17,953 nucleotides of DNA. Origin: Chitinophagaceae bacterium UBA5175 (GTDB lineage: Bacteria; Bacteroidota; Bacteroidia; Chitinophagales; Chitinophagaceae). Positions 7,608 to 16,010 of this stretch are shown here, piece by piece (within the stretch, counting starts at the first letter, position 1; every line of letters starts with the position of its first letter). Made by a program: the position numbers and the translations under genes. The DNA lies in NCBI GenBank assembly GCA_002413325.1, contig DHWT01000149.1:1682-19634 (forward strand), read 5' to 3'. The notes beneath the pieces were generated by a model. It had not been told where the DNA came from, searched no databases, and was given only the letters and a program-made list of their open reading frames with translations.

Positions 7608-10307
7608 TTGAAAAAATTTCTCATATTCCCGGCTTTGTTTTTTATTCTTACAGCCAGCGGTCAGTCTGCCTGGAATCAGTCCCTCCGTTACGAATTGCAT
7701 GTGAAATTCAACCCTTCAGAAAAATCACTCGACGCGATTATGAAACTGGAGTATACCAATCATTCGCCCGACACACTTTCCTATATCTGGTTTCACGTAT
7801 GGCCCAATGCCTATCGCAACGACAGAACCCCTTACAGTGAACAGCAACTGGAAAATGGCGATACCCGTTTTTATTTTTCTTCCAAGGAACAGAAAGGATA
7901 CCTGAACCGGCTGGATTTCCGGGTGAACGGGGTATTGGCTTCCATGCAGGATCACCCGGAATTTATTGACGTGGTGAAATTAATCCTGCCCAGGCCCCTG
8001 TTACCCGGCGACAGCATAACCATTTCATCTTCCTTTCACCTGCGTCTTCCATTTAATTTCAATGGGAACGGGTACAACGCCCACCATGTTGAGTTGCGTA
8101 ACTGGTACCCCGAACCTGCCGTATATGACCGGCATGGATGGCATCCCATGCCCTTCCTGGTCCAGGGCGGCGCTTTCCACGAAGCAGCGGATTATACCGT
8201 GGAGATCGAATCGCCTCCGGCATATTGTATAGCAGCAGGAGCTGTTGCAGATACCCTGTCTCACACATCAACATCCGTGCTCTGCCGCTTTCACTTAAAA
8301 AATGCAAATTCCTTTGCCTGGATTGCGGATACCCGCTACCATTTGAAATCAGACAGTCTGGAAACTGCATCCGGACAACCTGTCAGGATACAATTATTTT
8401 ATACATCAGACCATTTCAACGATTACAGCAAACTGCTTGTAGCAGTCAGAAATGAAATGAGGCAGTTAACAGAATGGATCGGAGCCTATCCAAACCCGAC
8501 CCTGAGTATCATCCAGGCCGATGCGATGGCGGATCAGGATTTTACAGGCCTGGTTTGCATGGGCATAAACCCGGTTTTTATTAACCTCCAGTCCAGGCTG
8601 CGGAAAGCCATACTGGGACAGTGGTTTCAAACCATCCTGTTAACCGATCAAAGAGATCATCCCTGGTTTTCCAGAGGATTTATGAGTTATTATGAACAAC
8701 GCCTCATCAATCCATACCCGCAGGAAAATCCTGACCGGTCTGCCTTTACCAATGATAATTTATGGCTTAGGGTAGCAGAAAATGAAAAAACGACCCAGCC
8801 CGTTTCAACCGCTTCCCCGGAATTCAGTGCCCCGAACGATTCCCTGATGGCAGGTAACAAAGCGGGATTATGGCTCGCCAGGGTCCGGGACTCAGCCGGA
8901 ACCGGGCGCTTCGATCAAACCATGCTGAACTATTTTTCAAACTGGAAATTCAGACATCCTTACCCGGAGGATTTCAAAATGATCCTGGATACGACTTCCG
9001 GAAAAAATCTTCAAACCCTGTTCGATAAATTAAACGGCAATGAATCTTTCTGTTCCCTTTCGGGGAACAGAATTTTGAAACCCGCATTTATTTTCTCTTC
9101 CAGGAACAGCACGCGGAATAATTATATTGGCCTGGCGCCTGCGGCGGGCTATAACCGCTACGATGGTTTTATGCTCGGTGCATTGATCCATAATATCAAC
9201 CTCCCTGAAAATAAATTTGAATTTCTTTTCACACCATTATATGCTTTTGGATCGAAAACAGCTGAAGGACTCGGAAGGCTGGGCTATTCCTGGCATCCGG
9301 AAAATCATTTTAGCAAAATAACCATCGGGATCAATGGCGGGCGCTTTGACACCAATAAGGCCACGGACAGCACAGGAAATAACCTGTTTGAAAACTTTAC
9401 CAAAATTGTTCCCTATATCCGGCTGGAATTCAAACCTTCCAATCCCAGGAGTACCATCAGAAAATGGATGGATTTTAAAACTTACCTGATTACAGAAAAA
9501 ACCTTCGGACAATACGCCGTCTCTTCAAAGGATTCGCTCATTCATCCGAATTCGGTAGCTGCCGGTTTTCGTTATGTAAACCAATTGAGTTTTAACCTTC
9601 AGGATGCCCGGGCGTTGTATCCATATGATTTCCGGGCGGAATTTCAGCAAAGTGAATTGTTTTACCGGATCAACCTGCAGGCCAATTATTTTTTGAATTA
9701 TCCAGGCGGCGGCGGCCTGCAGGTACGTTTTTTTGCATCCAAGTTCGGTGTCTGGAACAGTAGTAACAGTTCCCTGGTTTCCCGGTATGAGCCTAAATTG
9801 CTGGGTGTGACAGGCGAAGAAGACTATTTATATGAAGATTATTTTGCAGGCCGCTCTGCTTCTTATGCGATCGAAAACACATCGGTTCCCAATGGCGGAT
9901 GGCAGGCCCAGCAAATCATGAACCGGGACGGCGGATTAAAATTGCGGATCGACGATTATGATTATGTACAGGGTAAGTCCGCCAACTGGGTAACAGCCCT
10001 GAACTTCAATACCACGCTGCCGGCTACACTGTTTCCGTTCCCCCTGCCACTCCGGATATTCTTTGATGTGGGAACCTATGCAGAAGCCTGGCAAAACAAT
10101 CCGCCGACCAGCCGGTTTTTATACACAGGAGGCATCCAGCTGAGCCTGTTCCATGATCTGTTGAATATTTACGCACCCCTGGTGTACAGTAACGACCTGA
10201 GCAACGCATTGGGATCGACCTCTTTCGGGGAAAAAATTACCTTCAGTATTGATATCCAACATATCAATTACAAAAAATTAATCAGGAAGCTGCCGGATTA
10301 TGAATGA
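7608..10307 (+). CDS. Inactive M1-peptidase-like protein with C-terminal outer-membrane beta-barrel-like domain
   Basis: 899 residues. The start is TTG at 7608 because a signal peptide (KKFLIFPALFFILTASGQ) follows at once and no ATG is near. Residues about 20-230 match the N-terminal beta domain of Bacteroidota M1 aminopeptidases (SPDTLSYIWFHVWPNAYRND, NWYPEPAVYDRHGWHPMPF). The gluzincin domain follows at about 230-480 but its active site is gone. HExxHQWF is replaced by KAILGQWF (Lys333, Ala334, Gly337). The distal zinc Glu is Arg356 (HPWFSRGFMSYYE), exactly 19 residues after Gly337 as in HExxH-x18-E. GxMEN reads CMGIN, and the catalytic Tyr position appears to be Gly416. Residues about 480-899 are alternating amphipathic strands, probably an outer-membrane barrel. 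I infer a non-catalytic binding, scaffold or export role. The stop overlaps the next start by 8 nt. Confidence 0.83.
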   Translation: MKKFLIFPALFFILTASGQSAWNQSLRYELHVKFNPSEKSLDAIMKLEYTNHSPDTLSYIWFHVWPNAYRNDRTPYSEQQLENGDTRFYFSSKEQKGYLNRLDFRVNGVLASMQDHPEFIDVVKLILPRPLLPGDSITISSSFHLRLPFNFNGNGYNAHHVELRNWYPEPAVYDRHGWHPMPFLVQGGAFHEAADYTVEIESPPAYCIAAGAVADTLSHTSTSVLCRFHLKNANSFAWIADTRYHLKSDSLETASGQPVRIQLFYTSDHFNDYSKLLVAVRNEMRQLTEWIGAYPNPTLSIIQADAMADQDFTGLVCMGINPVFINLQSRLRKAILGQWFQTILLTDQRDHPWFSRGFMSYYEQRLINPYPQENPDRSAFTNDNLWLRVAENEKTTQPVSTASPEFSAPNDSLMAGNKAGLWLARVRDSAGTGRFDQTMLNYFSNWKFRHPYPEDFKMILDTTSGKNLQTLFDKLNGNESFCSLSGNRILKPAFIFSSRNSTRNNYIGLAPAAGYNRYDGFMLGALIHNINLPENKFEFLFTPLYAFGSKTAEGLGRLGYSWHPENHFSKITIGINGGRFDTNKATDSTGNNLFENFTKIVPYIRLEFKPSNPRSTIRKWMDFKTYLITEKTFGQYAVSSKDSLIHPNSVAAGFRYVNQLSFNLQDARALYPYDFRAEFQQSELFYRINLQANYFLNYPGGGGLQVRFFASKFGVWNSSNSSLVSRYEPKLLGVTGEEDYLYEDYFAGRSASYAIENTSVPNGGWQAQQIMNRDGGLKLRIDDYDYVQGKSANWVTALNFNTTLPATLFPFPLPLRIFFDVGTYAEAWQNNPPTSRFLYTGGIQLSLFHDLLNIYAPLVYSNDLSNALGSTSFGEKITFSIDIQHINYKKLIRKLPDYE

Positions 10308-11238
10308 AACAGTTAAAAATATCAGGTATTTGAGCCGGGATGAGATTGATTCGGAGAAATGGGATCGATGTATTCTCGAAGCTTTTAACGGACTTATTTA
10401 TGCCCGGTCTTTTTATCTGGACTGGATGTCTAAAAATTGGTCTGCCTTGGTATTGAATGACTATGAAGCCGTAATGCCACTCACCTGGAACAGGAAATAC
10501 GGGATTTCCTATTTATACCAGCCCTATTTTACAAAAACCCTGGGTGCTTTCGGGAAAAGTACCCTTCCTTTTGAAATCTCCTCCTTTTTAAATGCGATAC
10601 CTGGGAAATATAAATACTGGGATATTGATCTGAATGAAAACAACTTCGTTACCAGCGAAATTAAGAACTTCAGAATAAAACAATACGAGCGCACCAATTA
10701 CTTCCTGTCTCTTCAGGACGGATATCAACAAATTCAGCTTCACTATAAAAGATTGGCAAACCGGATGAAGAAAAAAGCCACAGAAAACCAGCTGCAAATA
10801 ATCAGGGGTGAAGACCCGGCTGCCATTATCCAATTATATCGTCAGGGTTATGCAAACAGGCACCGTTCTATGCCGGGTTCCGTTTATGAAAGACTAAAAA
10901 ACTGCACAGGTATTGCATTTAAAAATAATATGGCTGGCACCTATCTTGCCCAATCCCCATCCGGGGAAACCCTGGCTTATTATATTATTCTGCAGGATGA
11001 AAAATTTATTTATTCCCTGCTCGGCGGCAGCACAACGGCTGGCAAAAAAATGGGCGCTTTTTATTTCCTGACAGATGCTGTGATCCGTGAGTATGCCGGT
11101 TCAAAAAAAATATTTCGCTTTGAGGGTTCTGATATACCGGGAATTTCTTTCTTTGATACGTTATTCGGCCCGCAAAGAATTTCATATCAGCATCTTTCAA
11201 TGAATAACCTGCCCTTTCCCCTGCGGCTTTTTAAATAA
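10300..11238 (+). CDS. FemAB/GNAT-like acyltransferase
   Basis: 312 residues, no signal peptide. The C-terminal half looks like the FemAB-like GNAT (acetyltransferase 6) family. HYKRLANRMKKKA at 148-160 fits the conserved basic helix, and a C-terminal FRFEGSDIPGISFFDTLFGP (273-292) matches the family's typical 'F-EGS-IPGI-rF---FG' signature. AYYIILQDEKFIYSLLGGST corresponds to the central acyltransferase strands. Relatives transfer aminoacyl or acyl groups to peptidoglycan precursors or exopolysaccharide sugars, or act in polysaccharide export systems. The start overlaps the preceding stop (ATGAATGA), indicating translational coupling to the M1-like gene, and the next gene starts 5 nt after. 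The acceptor is probably a glycan or its lipid-linked precursor (inference). Confidence 0.78.
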   Translation: MNETVKNIRYLSRDEIDSEKWDRCILEAFNGLIYARSFYLDWMSKNWSALVLNDYEAVMPLTWNRKYGISYLYQPYFTKTLGAFGKSTLPFEISSFLNAIPGKYKYWDIDLNENNFVTSEIKNFRIKQYERTNYFLSLQDGYQQIQLHYKRLANRMKKKATENQLQIIRGEDPAAIIQLYRQGYANRHRSMPGSVYERLKNCTGIAFKNNMAGTYLAQSPSGETLAYYIILQDEKFIYSLLGGSTTAGKKMGAFYFLTDAVIREYAGSKKIFRFEGSDIPGISFFDTLFGPQRISYQHLSMNNLPFPLRLFK

Positions 11239-11243
11239 GTCCC

Positions 11244-12716
11244 ATGATCAAAAAAGAACGAAATCATCTTTTGTTTATCGTCCTGGGATCGGTATGTCTG
11301 AATTTTCTGAATTCGCCCCTCAATGAAAACTTTTTCGACGATAAGGAAATTTTCAGATATGCGGGCCTGGTCATTTACAAAGGTGGCGTCCCCTATCGGG
11401 ATGTATTTGATCATAAACCGCCCCTCATTTATTTTTTAAACGCCATGAACTGGTATTTCAGCCCCTGGGTAACCTGGATGATGGATACCCTGCTGGTTCT
11501 TTTCGCCACCCTGCTTTTTTACCGGCTCTGTAAAAAGAACAAAATAGCCTGGCCCTGGTTCCTTCCCCTCATTTTTAATCTGCTCATCCGGTACAGCCTG
11601 GTTTCTTTTGGCAATGGCATGACCAGGGAATATACAGCAGCCTTTCTGCTTATTTTCTTTTGCATCATGCTGGGGAATGCAGGTCACAAGTATTTTTTAA
11701 TGGGACTGCTTACCGGGCTGACGGCGTGGATGCAGCAGGACGCCCTGATAACACTTGCACCTTTTATGGCCTATTCGCTCTTTGAACCCCCCGCACCGGC
11801 AAAGAGCGTTATGGGTAAAAGACTGCTGGCTGCCGGGGCAGGTTTTATGGTTATTTCCCTCCCACTGGTCCTTTATTTTATTACGAATCAGTCCCTATCT
11901 TATTTATGGCAGGATGCTTTTGTGTTCAACCTTCATGCACCCGGCATCCAGCCGGATATTATAGAGAAAATAAAAGTGATTAAACACGCCCTTCATGAAG
12001 TCGAATATGAAATGGCTTTTTATACAGCTCTCATTTTGGGTCTTGCCGGCTTTTTTATGAAGCATAAAAAACCGGGCTTACTGGGCATGTCGCTTCTCGC
12101 TCTTTTATTTTCTTTTGCGGGAGAATTCCTGAGTGGACGGCTGAAAGCCGGAAACTCCTTTACTTATTATCTGCTGCCGCTGGCGGCCACCATACCCATC
12201 CTGGTATGGGTCGTTTTTTCAGGAACCCAGGTTTCCTTTTTACAGGAAAAAAGGGCCCAGCTCATTTTCAGTATTATGATCAGCGCAACGTTATTTTTAG
12301 GGACACTGAGGTATGCTGCCGGTTTTCGTTTAACAGGGAATAAATCAGGATTGTTTGTAGATATTCCTGAAAAAGAATACCTGAAAACCCAGAAATTATC
12401 TGACTATCAATTATATGTTTTCGACGATTCAAACCTCATATACCTGTATAATTATTTCAGGATCCTCTCTCCTTCCCCCTGGATTTATCATTACATCTGG
12501 GGCTGGAGTTCAGACTGGGATACCGGTAATAAGAATTTTTATTCCATTCTACGGGATCTGCAATCGCATAAGACCCGATTTATCCTGGATTGTTCTGAAG
12601 CAAGGAATACAATGAGATTCAGTCCGGCTTATCCTGAATGGAAGCAGTTTCTTCAAAGCTATTACGTCAGGATATCAACAGATTCCTCAAACCGGAGTTT
12701 GTGGAGGATCCAATAG
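11244..12716 (+). CDS. GT-C family membrane glycosyltransferase (ArnT/PMT-like)
   Basis: 490 residues, with about ten hydrophobic segments over the first 350 residues and a soluble C-terminal tail. After the first membrane helix comes NENFFDDKEIF, with the acidic pair Asp32-Asp33 where GT-C enzymes keep a catalytic Asp. It is followed by GGVPYRDVFDHKPPLIYFL (47-65), a signature of PMT/ArnT-type glycosyltransferases. Such enzymes use polyprenyl-phosphate sugars as donors on the periplasmic side. Donor and acceptor are unknown. It is the last gene of the run. Its final 30 nt overlap the end of ispD on the other strand, so there is no intergenic terminator. Confidence 0.83.
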   Translation: MIKKERNHLLFIVLGSVCLNFLNSPLNENFFDDKEIFRYAGLVIYKGGVPYRDVFDHKPPLIYFLNAMNWYFSPWVTWMMDTLLVLFATLLFYRLCKKNKIAWPWFLPLIFNLLIRYSLVSFGNGMTREYTAAFLLIFFCIMLGNAGHKYFLMGLLTGLTAWMQQDALITLAPFMAYSLFEPPAPAKSVMGKRLLAAGAGFMVISLPLVLYFITNQSLSYLWQDAFVFNLHAPGIQPDIIEKIKVIKHALHEVEYEMAFYTALILGLAGFFMKHKKPGLLGMSLLALLFSFAGEFLSGRLKAGNSFTYYLLPLAATIPILVWVVFSGTQVSFLQEKRAQLIFSIMISATLFLGTLRYAAGFRLTGNKSGLFVDIPEKEYLKTQKLSDYQLYVFDDSNLIYLYNYFRILSPSPWIYHYIWGWSSDWDTGNKNFYSILRDLQSHKTRFILDCSEARNTMRFSPAYPEWKQFLQSYYVRISTDSSNRSLWRIQ

Positions 12717-13367
12717 TTCTTCTGCTATGGCGAGGTCCAGCGGAGTAGTTATTTTAATATTATTCACTTCACCTTCCACCAGGTGTACGGGATGATCGGA
12801 AGCTTCCACAACGGAAGCATCATCGGTAAAAACATCCCGGTAAACCGTTTGGTAAGCCGGCAATAAAATATTGCTCAGGAAAGTCTGTGGCGTCTGCACT
12901 AGTTTGATATCGGTTCTTTTAACCGATTGAGGTCCTTTCTCTGTGAGGATTCGCACACTATCCTTAGAGTCAACACAGGGGATGGCTGAACCAAAACGAA
13001 TGGTTTCCTCAAAACAAAGATGGATCAGGGAAGGGGTCAGCAAACAGCGAACGGCATCATGTATAAAAACAACCGATTCATCACGGACCATTGAAAGTCC
13101 CCTTTGCACGGAATGAAAACGGGTGTTTCCACCTGTTATGGTCTGAATCGGATGGAATGAATCCATTTCATCACAAATAGCCCGGCCGGTATCATAATAT
13201 GATTCAGGAAGCACCAGTATGATATGTATGTCTTTGTAAGACTTAAGGAAAACATGCAGCGTATACCAGAGAACCGGTTTGTTATGGATTAAAAGAAACT
13301 GCTTGGGTAAAACGGAGCCCATGCGCAATCCTGAACCACCCGCAACGATTACAGCATATTTTTTCAT
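12687..13367 (-). CDS. ispD: 2-C-methyl-D-erythritol 4-phosphate cytidylyltransferase
   Basis: Joins CTP and methylerythritol 4-phosphate to give CDP-methylerythritol in the non-mevalonate isoprenoid pathway, which supplies the polyprenyl carrier lipids of envelope glycans. At 226 residues it has normal family length. The N-terminal CTP-binding loop is VAGGSGLRMGSVLPKQFLL, with the conserved Arg and Lys. VFIHDAVRCLLTP, LVQTPQTF, FTDDASVVE and NNIKITTPLDLAIAEELL follow in order as expected. The start at 13367 gives MKKYAVIVAGG, the standard family beginning. An upstream in-frame ATG at 13418 would add 17 unconserved residues and is not favoured. Reading toward lower coordinates it is the last gene of the minus-strand group and ends inside the glycosyltransferase gene. 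Confidence 0.95.
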   Translation of the reverse strand: MKKYAVIVAGGSGLRMGSVLPKQFLLIHNKPVLWYTLHVFLKSYKDIHIILVLPESYYDTGRAICDEMDSFHPIQTITGGNTRFHSVQRGLSMVRDESVVFIHDAVRCLLTPSLIHLCFEETIRFGSAIPCVDSKDSVRILTEKGPQSVKRTDIKLVQTPQTFLSNILLPAYQTVYRDVFTDDASVVEASDHPVHLVEGEVNNIKITTPLDLAIAEELLDPPQTPV

Positions 13368-13392
13368 CCGGAATTTATTCTGTGGTCTCCTA

Positions 13393-13465
13393 TAGTGCTT
13401 CCATTTCAACGCACTCATTTATTCGCCCAGGTCCCTCAATCTATCAGGGGGACAGTATCCCTGAT
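13393..13465 (-). repeat. Two inverted repeats between heptose kinase and ispD genes
   Basis: ATCAGGG (13443-13449) and CCCTGAT (13459-13465) form a 7-bp stem with a 9-nt loop. AGTGC (13393-13397) and GCACT (13410-13414) form a second stem. Neither has a T-run after it on the minus strand, so they are not clear terminators. They may be RNA processing or stability structures in the leader of ispD. Confidence 0.4.
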
Positions 13466-13475
13466 CCCTCCTTGT

Positions 13476-14477
13476 TTATTTATCAATGAGTACCCGCTGA
13501 CATTCCTTCAGGAGCCTTGATTTGTCTATAGCTACGGTACCCACGGCTTCACAAACCAAACCACCTGCCAGGTTTGCAATCTCCGCCATCAGCCGGGTAT
13601 TCCCAGTTAATGCATAAACCAGGGTTGCAACCGCAATCACCGTATCCCCGGCTCCTGAAACATCAGCAACATTCCGGATATGGGAGGGAACCATATGGGA
13701 TTCCTGTCCGTCTTCATAAAAGACACCCTTCTCCGACAAAGTGATAAATGATATCCGGTGATTCAGTTCAGATTTGAGTTTCTGATGAATCAAGGCCAGG
13801 GTATTTTCATTAACATCTTCCACCAATAAATTCAGCGCTTCACGGGCTTCTTTCAAATTGGGTTTGAAAATGTCGACACCCCGATATTCAAAAAAATGTT
13901 TTCTTTTGGGATCCACGGCCGTAATCACCGAATTACTTTTACAGATGTCAATCAGGGTACGGATGATTTTTTCTGTAAGTACCCCCTTGTTATAATCCTC
14001 AAAGATGATGGCCGCGGGCGATTCTTCTTTGATATAACGTTCAACCTGTCTGATCAGTTTTTCTTCCTGCTCGGGATGCAGCGGTTGCAGGGTTTCTGAA
14101 TCCAGTCGCATCATTTGCTGGTTGCGGCTGATGACGCGCATTTTGTTGGTGGTGATGCGGCTGCCGGATTTCAGCATATATTCTGTATCAATCTTTTTTT
14201 CATTGAGTAGTGCGGTAAGAATCTGCCCGTCCTCATCCTCCCCGATCACGGAAAAAACAGAAACAGGCGTTCCCAGAGATGCCAGGTTCAGCGCCACATT
14301 GCCAGCACCACCGATACGATACTCCTTCCGGTCCACGGTTACAACCGGCACCGGAGCTTCAGGAGAAATCCTTTCCACACTACCCCACCAGTAGGTGTCG
14401 AGCATCACATCCCCGATGACGCCGATTTTAACGGTTGAAAATGTTTTAAATAATTCTTTGAAATCAATCGATGCCAT
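13476..14477 (-). CDS. rfaE1: D-glycero-beta-D-manno-heptose-7-phosphate kinase (PfkB family, kinase-only)
   Basis: Phosphorylates heptose 7-phosphate at C1 to give the bisphosphate on the way to ADP-heptose for LPS core. 333 residues, so only the kinase half of E. coli HldE is present; an adenylyltransferase must be encoded elsewhere. The N-terminus has VKIGVIGDVMLDTYWWGSVE followed by RISPEAPVPV, highly characteristic of HldE/RfaE kinases, then YRIGGAGNVALNLASLG. The PfkB C-terminal signature DVSGAGDTVIA has its catalytic base at Asp278. The start at 14477 (MASIDFKELF) is preferred. It lies one base after the stop of the permease gene (TAATATG), implying a shared transcript. The longer start at 14516 would overlap the permease by 38 nt and add unconserved residues. 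Confidence 0.9.
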   Translation of the reverse strand: MASIDFKELFKTFSTVKIGVIGDVMLDTYWWGSVERISPEAPVPVVTVDRKEYRIGGAGNVALNLASLGTPVSVFSVIGEDEDGQILTALLNEKKIDTEYMLKSGSRITTNKMRVISRNQQMMRLDSETLQPLHPEQEEKLIRQVERYIKEESPAAIIFEDYNKGVLTEKIIRTLIDICKSNSVITAVDPKRKHFFEYRGVDIFKPNLKEAREALNLLVEDVNENTLALIHQKLKSELNHRISFITLSEKGVFYEDGQESHMVPSHIRNVADVSGAGDTVIAVATLVYALTGNTRLMAEIANLAGGLVCEAVGTVAIDKSRLLKECQRVLIDK

Positions 14478-14478
14478 A

Positions 14479-15951
14479 TTATTCCGTCTTGTTTTTCCGG
14501 TTACCGGAATTCGCAATATAATACAAAGGAATGCCCAGCAGCGCTATAATCAGACCGGGCCAGGTAAATTCAGGCTTATAAATAATCAGCAGTATGCAAA
14601 AGCTGGTTCCCATCAGCATATAGAGTATGGGTAATACCGGGTACCCGAAGGCTTTATAGGGCCTGGGCAACTCCGGTCTTTTTTTCCGGAGTATAAAAAT
14701 ACCAAGAATGGTCAGAACATAAAAAATGACGACCACAAAAGAAATCATATCAAGCAGGTCGCCATATTTTCCGCTCAGGCATAGTACCGAAGCAACGGCA
14801 AACTGCGCCCAAAGCGCCCATTGCGGTACGGCATTCCTGTTAAGTGTTCCTGCCTGCCGGAAAAATAGTTTATCCCGGGCCATCGTGTAATAAACCCGGG
14901 CGCCGGAAAGGATCAGCCCGTTATTACAACCGAAGGTGGCCACCATGATCAGGAGGGCGATGATCTTCGTACCCGGTTTCCCGAAAATGACCTGGGATGC
15001 AGCCACGGCAATCCGGTCTTTTTCCGCATGGGCAATATCATGCAGCGGCAGCACCGCGATATACATCAGGTTGGCACAAACATAAATAATGGTAACGATC
15101 AGGGTACCCAGGAAAAGAGATGCCCCGATATTCCGTTGCGGATTTTTTATTTCGCCGGCGATGAAAGTGACATTGTTCCAGGCATCACTGCTGAAAACCG
15201 AACCAACCATTGCCGCGGCAATGCCACCGAACAGGGCAGCTCCACTGATAGGCGTGATATTGAAACCCAGAGACGGATGGCATATATCCCGCAGGCTGGT
15301 GCGGGTGGCCTGCCAGGCACCGTTCCAGTTGGCATGCCATACCTCGGGGCGAAAAGCCAGGAATCCGGCTACGATAAGGCCGAATAAAGACAGGAGTTTG
15401 GTAGAAGTGAAAATATTCTGAATCCATTTGCTGCCTTTAACACCACGTGTATTCGTGTACGTTAGAAAACCGATAATGGCAATCGAAGCCAGCTGGGCGG
15501 CGCTGATGGTAAAATAAGACGGATCACCGCAGGCATTGGTGCCGGTCTGTAAACGGAGTATATGATTGTCTTCACTGAGTATGGGAATCAGGTAGGCGGC
15601 ATATTTGGAGAAAGCAACGCCGACAGCCGCAATCGTACCGGTTTGAATGACCGCAAAAAAACTCCATCCGTATAAAAATCCCGTAAGGGGGCTATAGGCT
15701 TCTTTAAGATAAACATACTGTCCGCCTGCTTTGGGAAACATACCACTGAGTTCCCCATAACTCACGGCAGCTGTTAGCGTCATGAAACCGGTGATCAGCC
15801 ACACCCCGATCAGCCATCCGGCACCTCCTACATTCCGTACGATATCCGCGCTGACCAGGAAAATACCCGAACCGATCATGGATCCTGCCACAATCATGGT
15901 TGCATCCATCAATCCCAGAGTCGGTTTAAAAGAATGGCTTTCTGAGGACAT
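14479..15951 (-). CDS. APC-superfamily amino acid permease
   Basis: 490 residues with about 12 hydrophobic helices. The first carries VAGSMIGSGIF, the GSGIF-type substrate-binding loop of the amino acid-polyamine-organocation family. The next segments read TGFMTLTAAVSYGELSGMFP and GGQYVYLKEAYSPLTGFLYG, typical for APC transporters, particularly the LAT-like exchangers. It moves an amino acid across the inner membrane by exchange or symport; the substrate cannot be assigned. It is coupled to the heptose kinase gene with a 1-nt gap. 59 nt separate it from the Skp-like gene upstream, with no clear promoter or terminator there, so the three are probably one transcript. Confidence 0.9.
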   Translation of the reverse strand: MSSESHSFKPTLGLMDATMIVAGSMIGSGIFLVSADIVRNVGGAGWLIGVWLITGFMTLTAAVSYGELSGMFPKAGGQYVYLKEAYSPLTGFLYGWSFFAVIQTGTIAAVGVAFSKYAAYLIPILSEDNHILRLQTGTNACGDPSYFTISAAQLASIAIIGFLTYTNTRGVKGSKWIQNIFTSTKLLSLFGLIVAGFLAFRPEVWHANWNGAWQATRTSLRDICHPSLGFNITPISGAALFGGIAAAMVGSVFSSDAWNNVTFIAGEIKNPQRNIGASLFLGTLIVTIIYVCANLMYIAVLPLHDIAHAEKDRIAVAASQVIFGKPGTKIIALLIMVATFGCNNGLILSGARVYYTMARDKLFFRQAGTLNRNAVPQWALWAQFAVASVLCLSGKYGDLLDMISFVVVIFYVLTILGIFILRKKRPELPRPYKAFGYPVLPILYMLMGTSFCILLIIYKPEFTWPGLIIALLGIPLYYIANSGNRKNKTE

Positions 15952-16010
15952 AGAACGATTTGACCCGGAAGATAGTAAATCGAATGGAAAACCACCGGGT
16001 GCAGCCGGAT

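Noticed and set aside
13365..13418. Upstream start for ispD adding 17 residues
   Set aside because: The added residues are unlike any IspD start, whereas MKKYAVIVAGG at 13367 is the standard N-terminus.
14475..14516. Longer start for the heptose kinase
   Set aside because: Would overlap the permease gene by 38 nt and add non-conserved residues; the ATG one base after the permease stop fits better.
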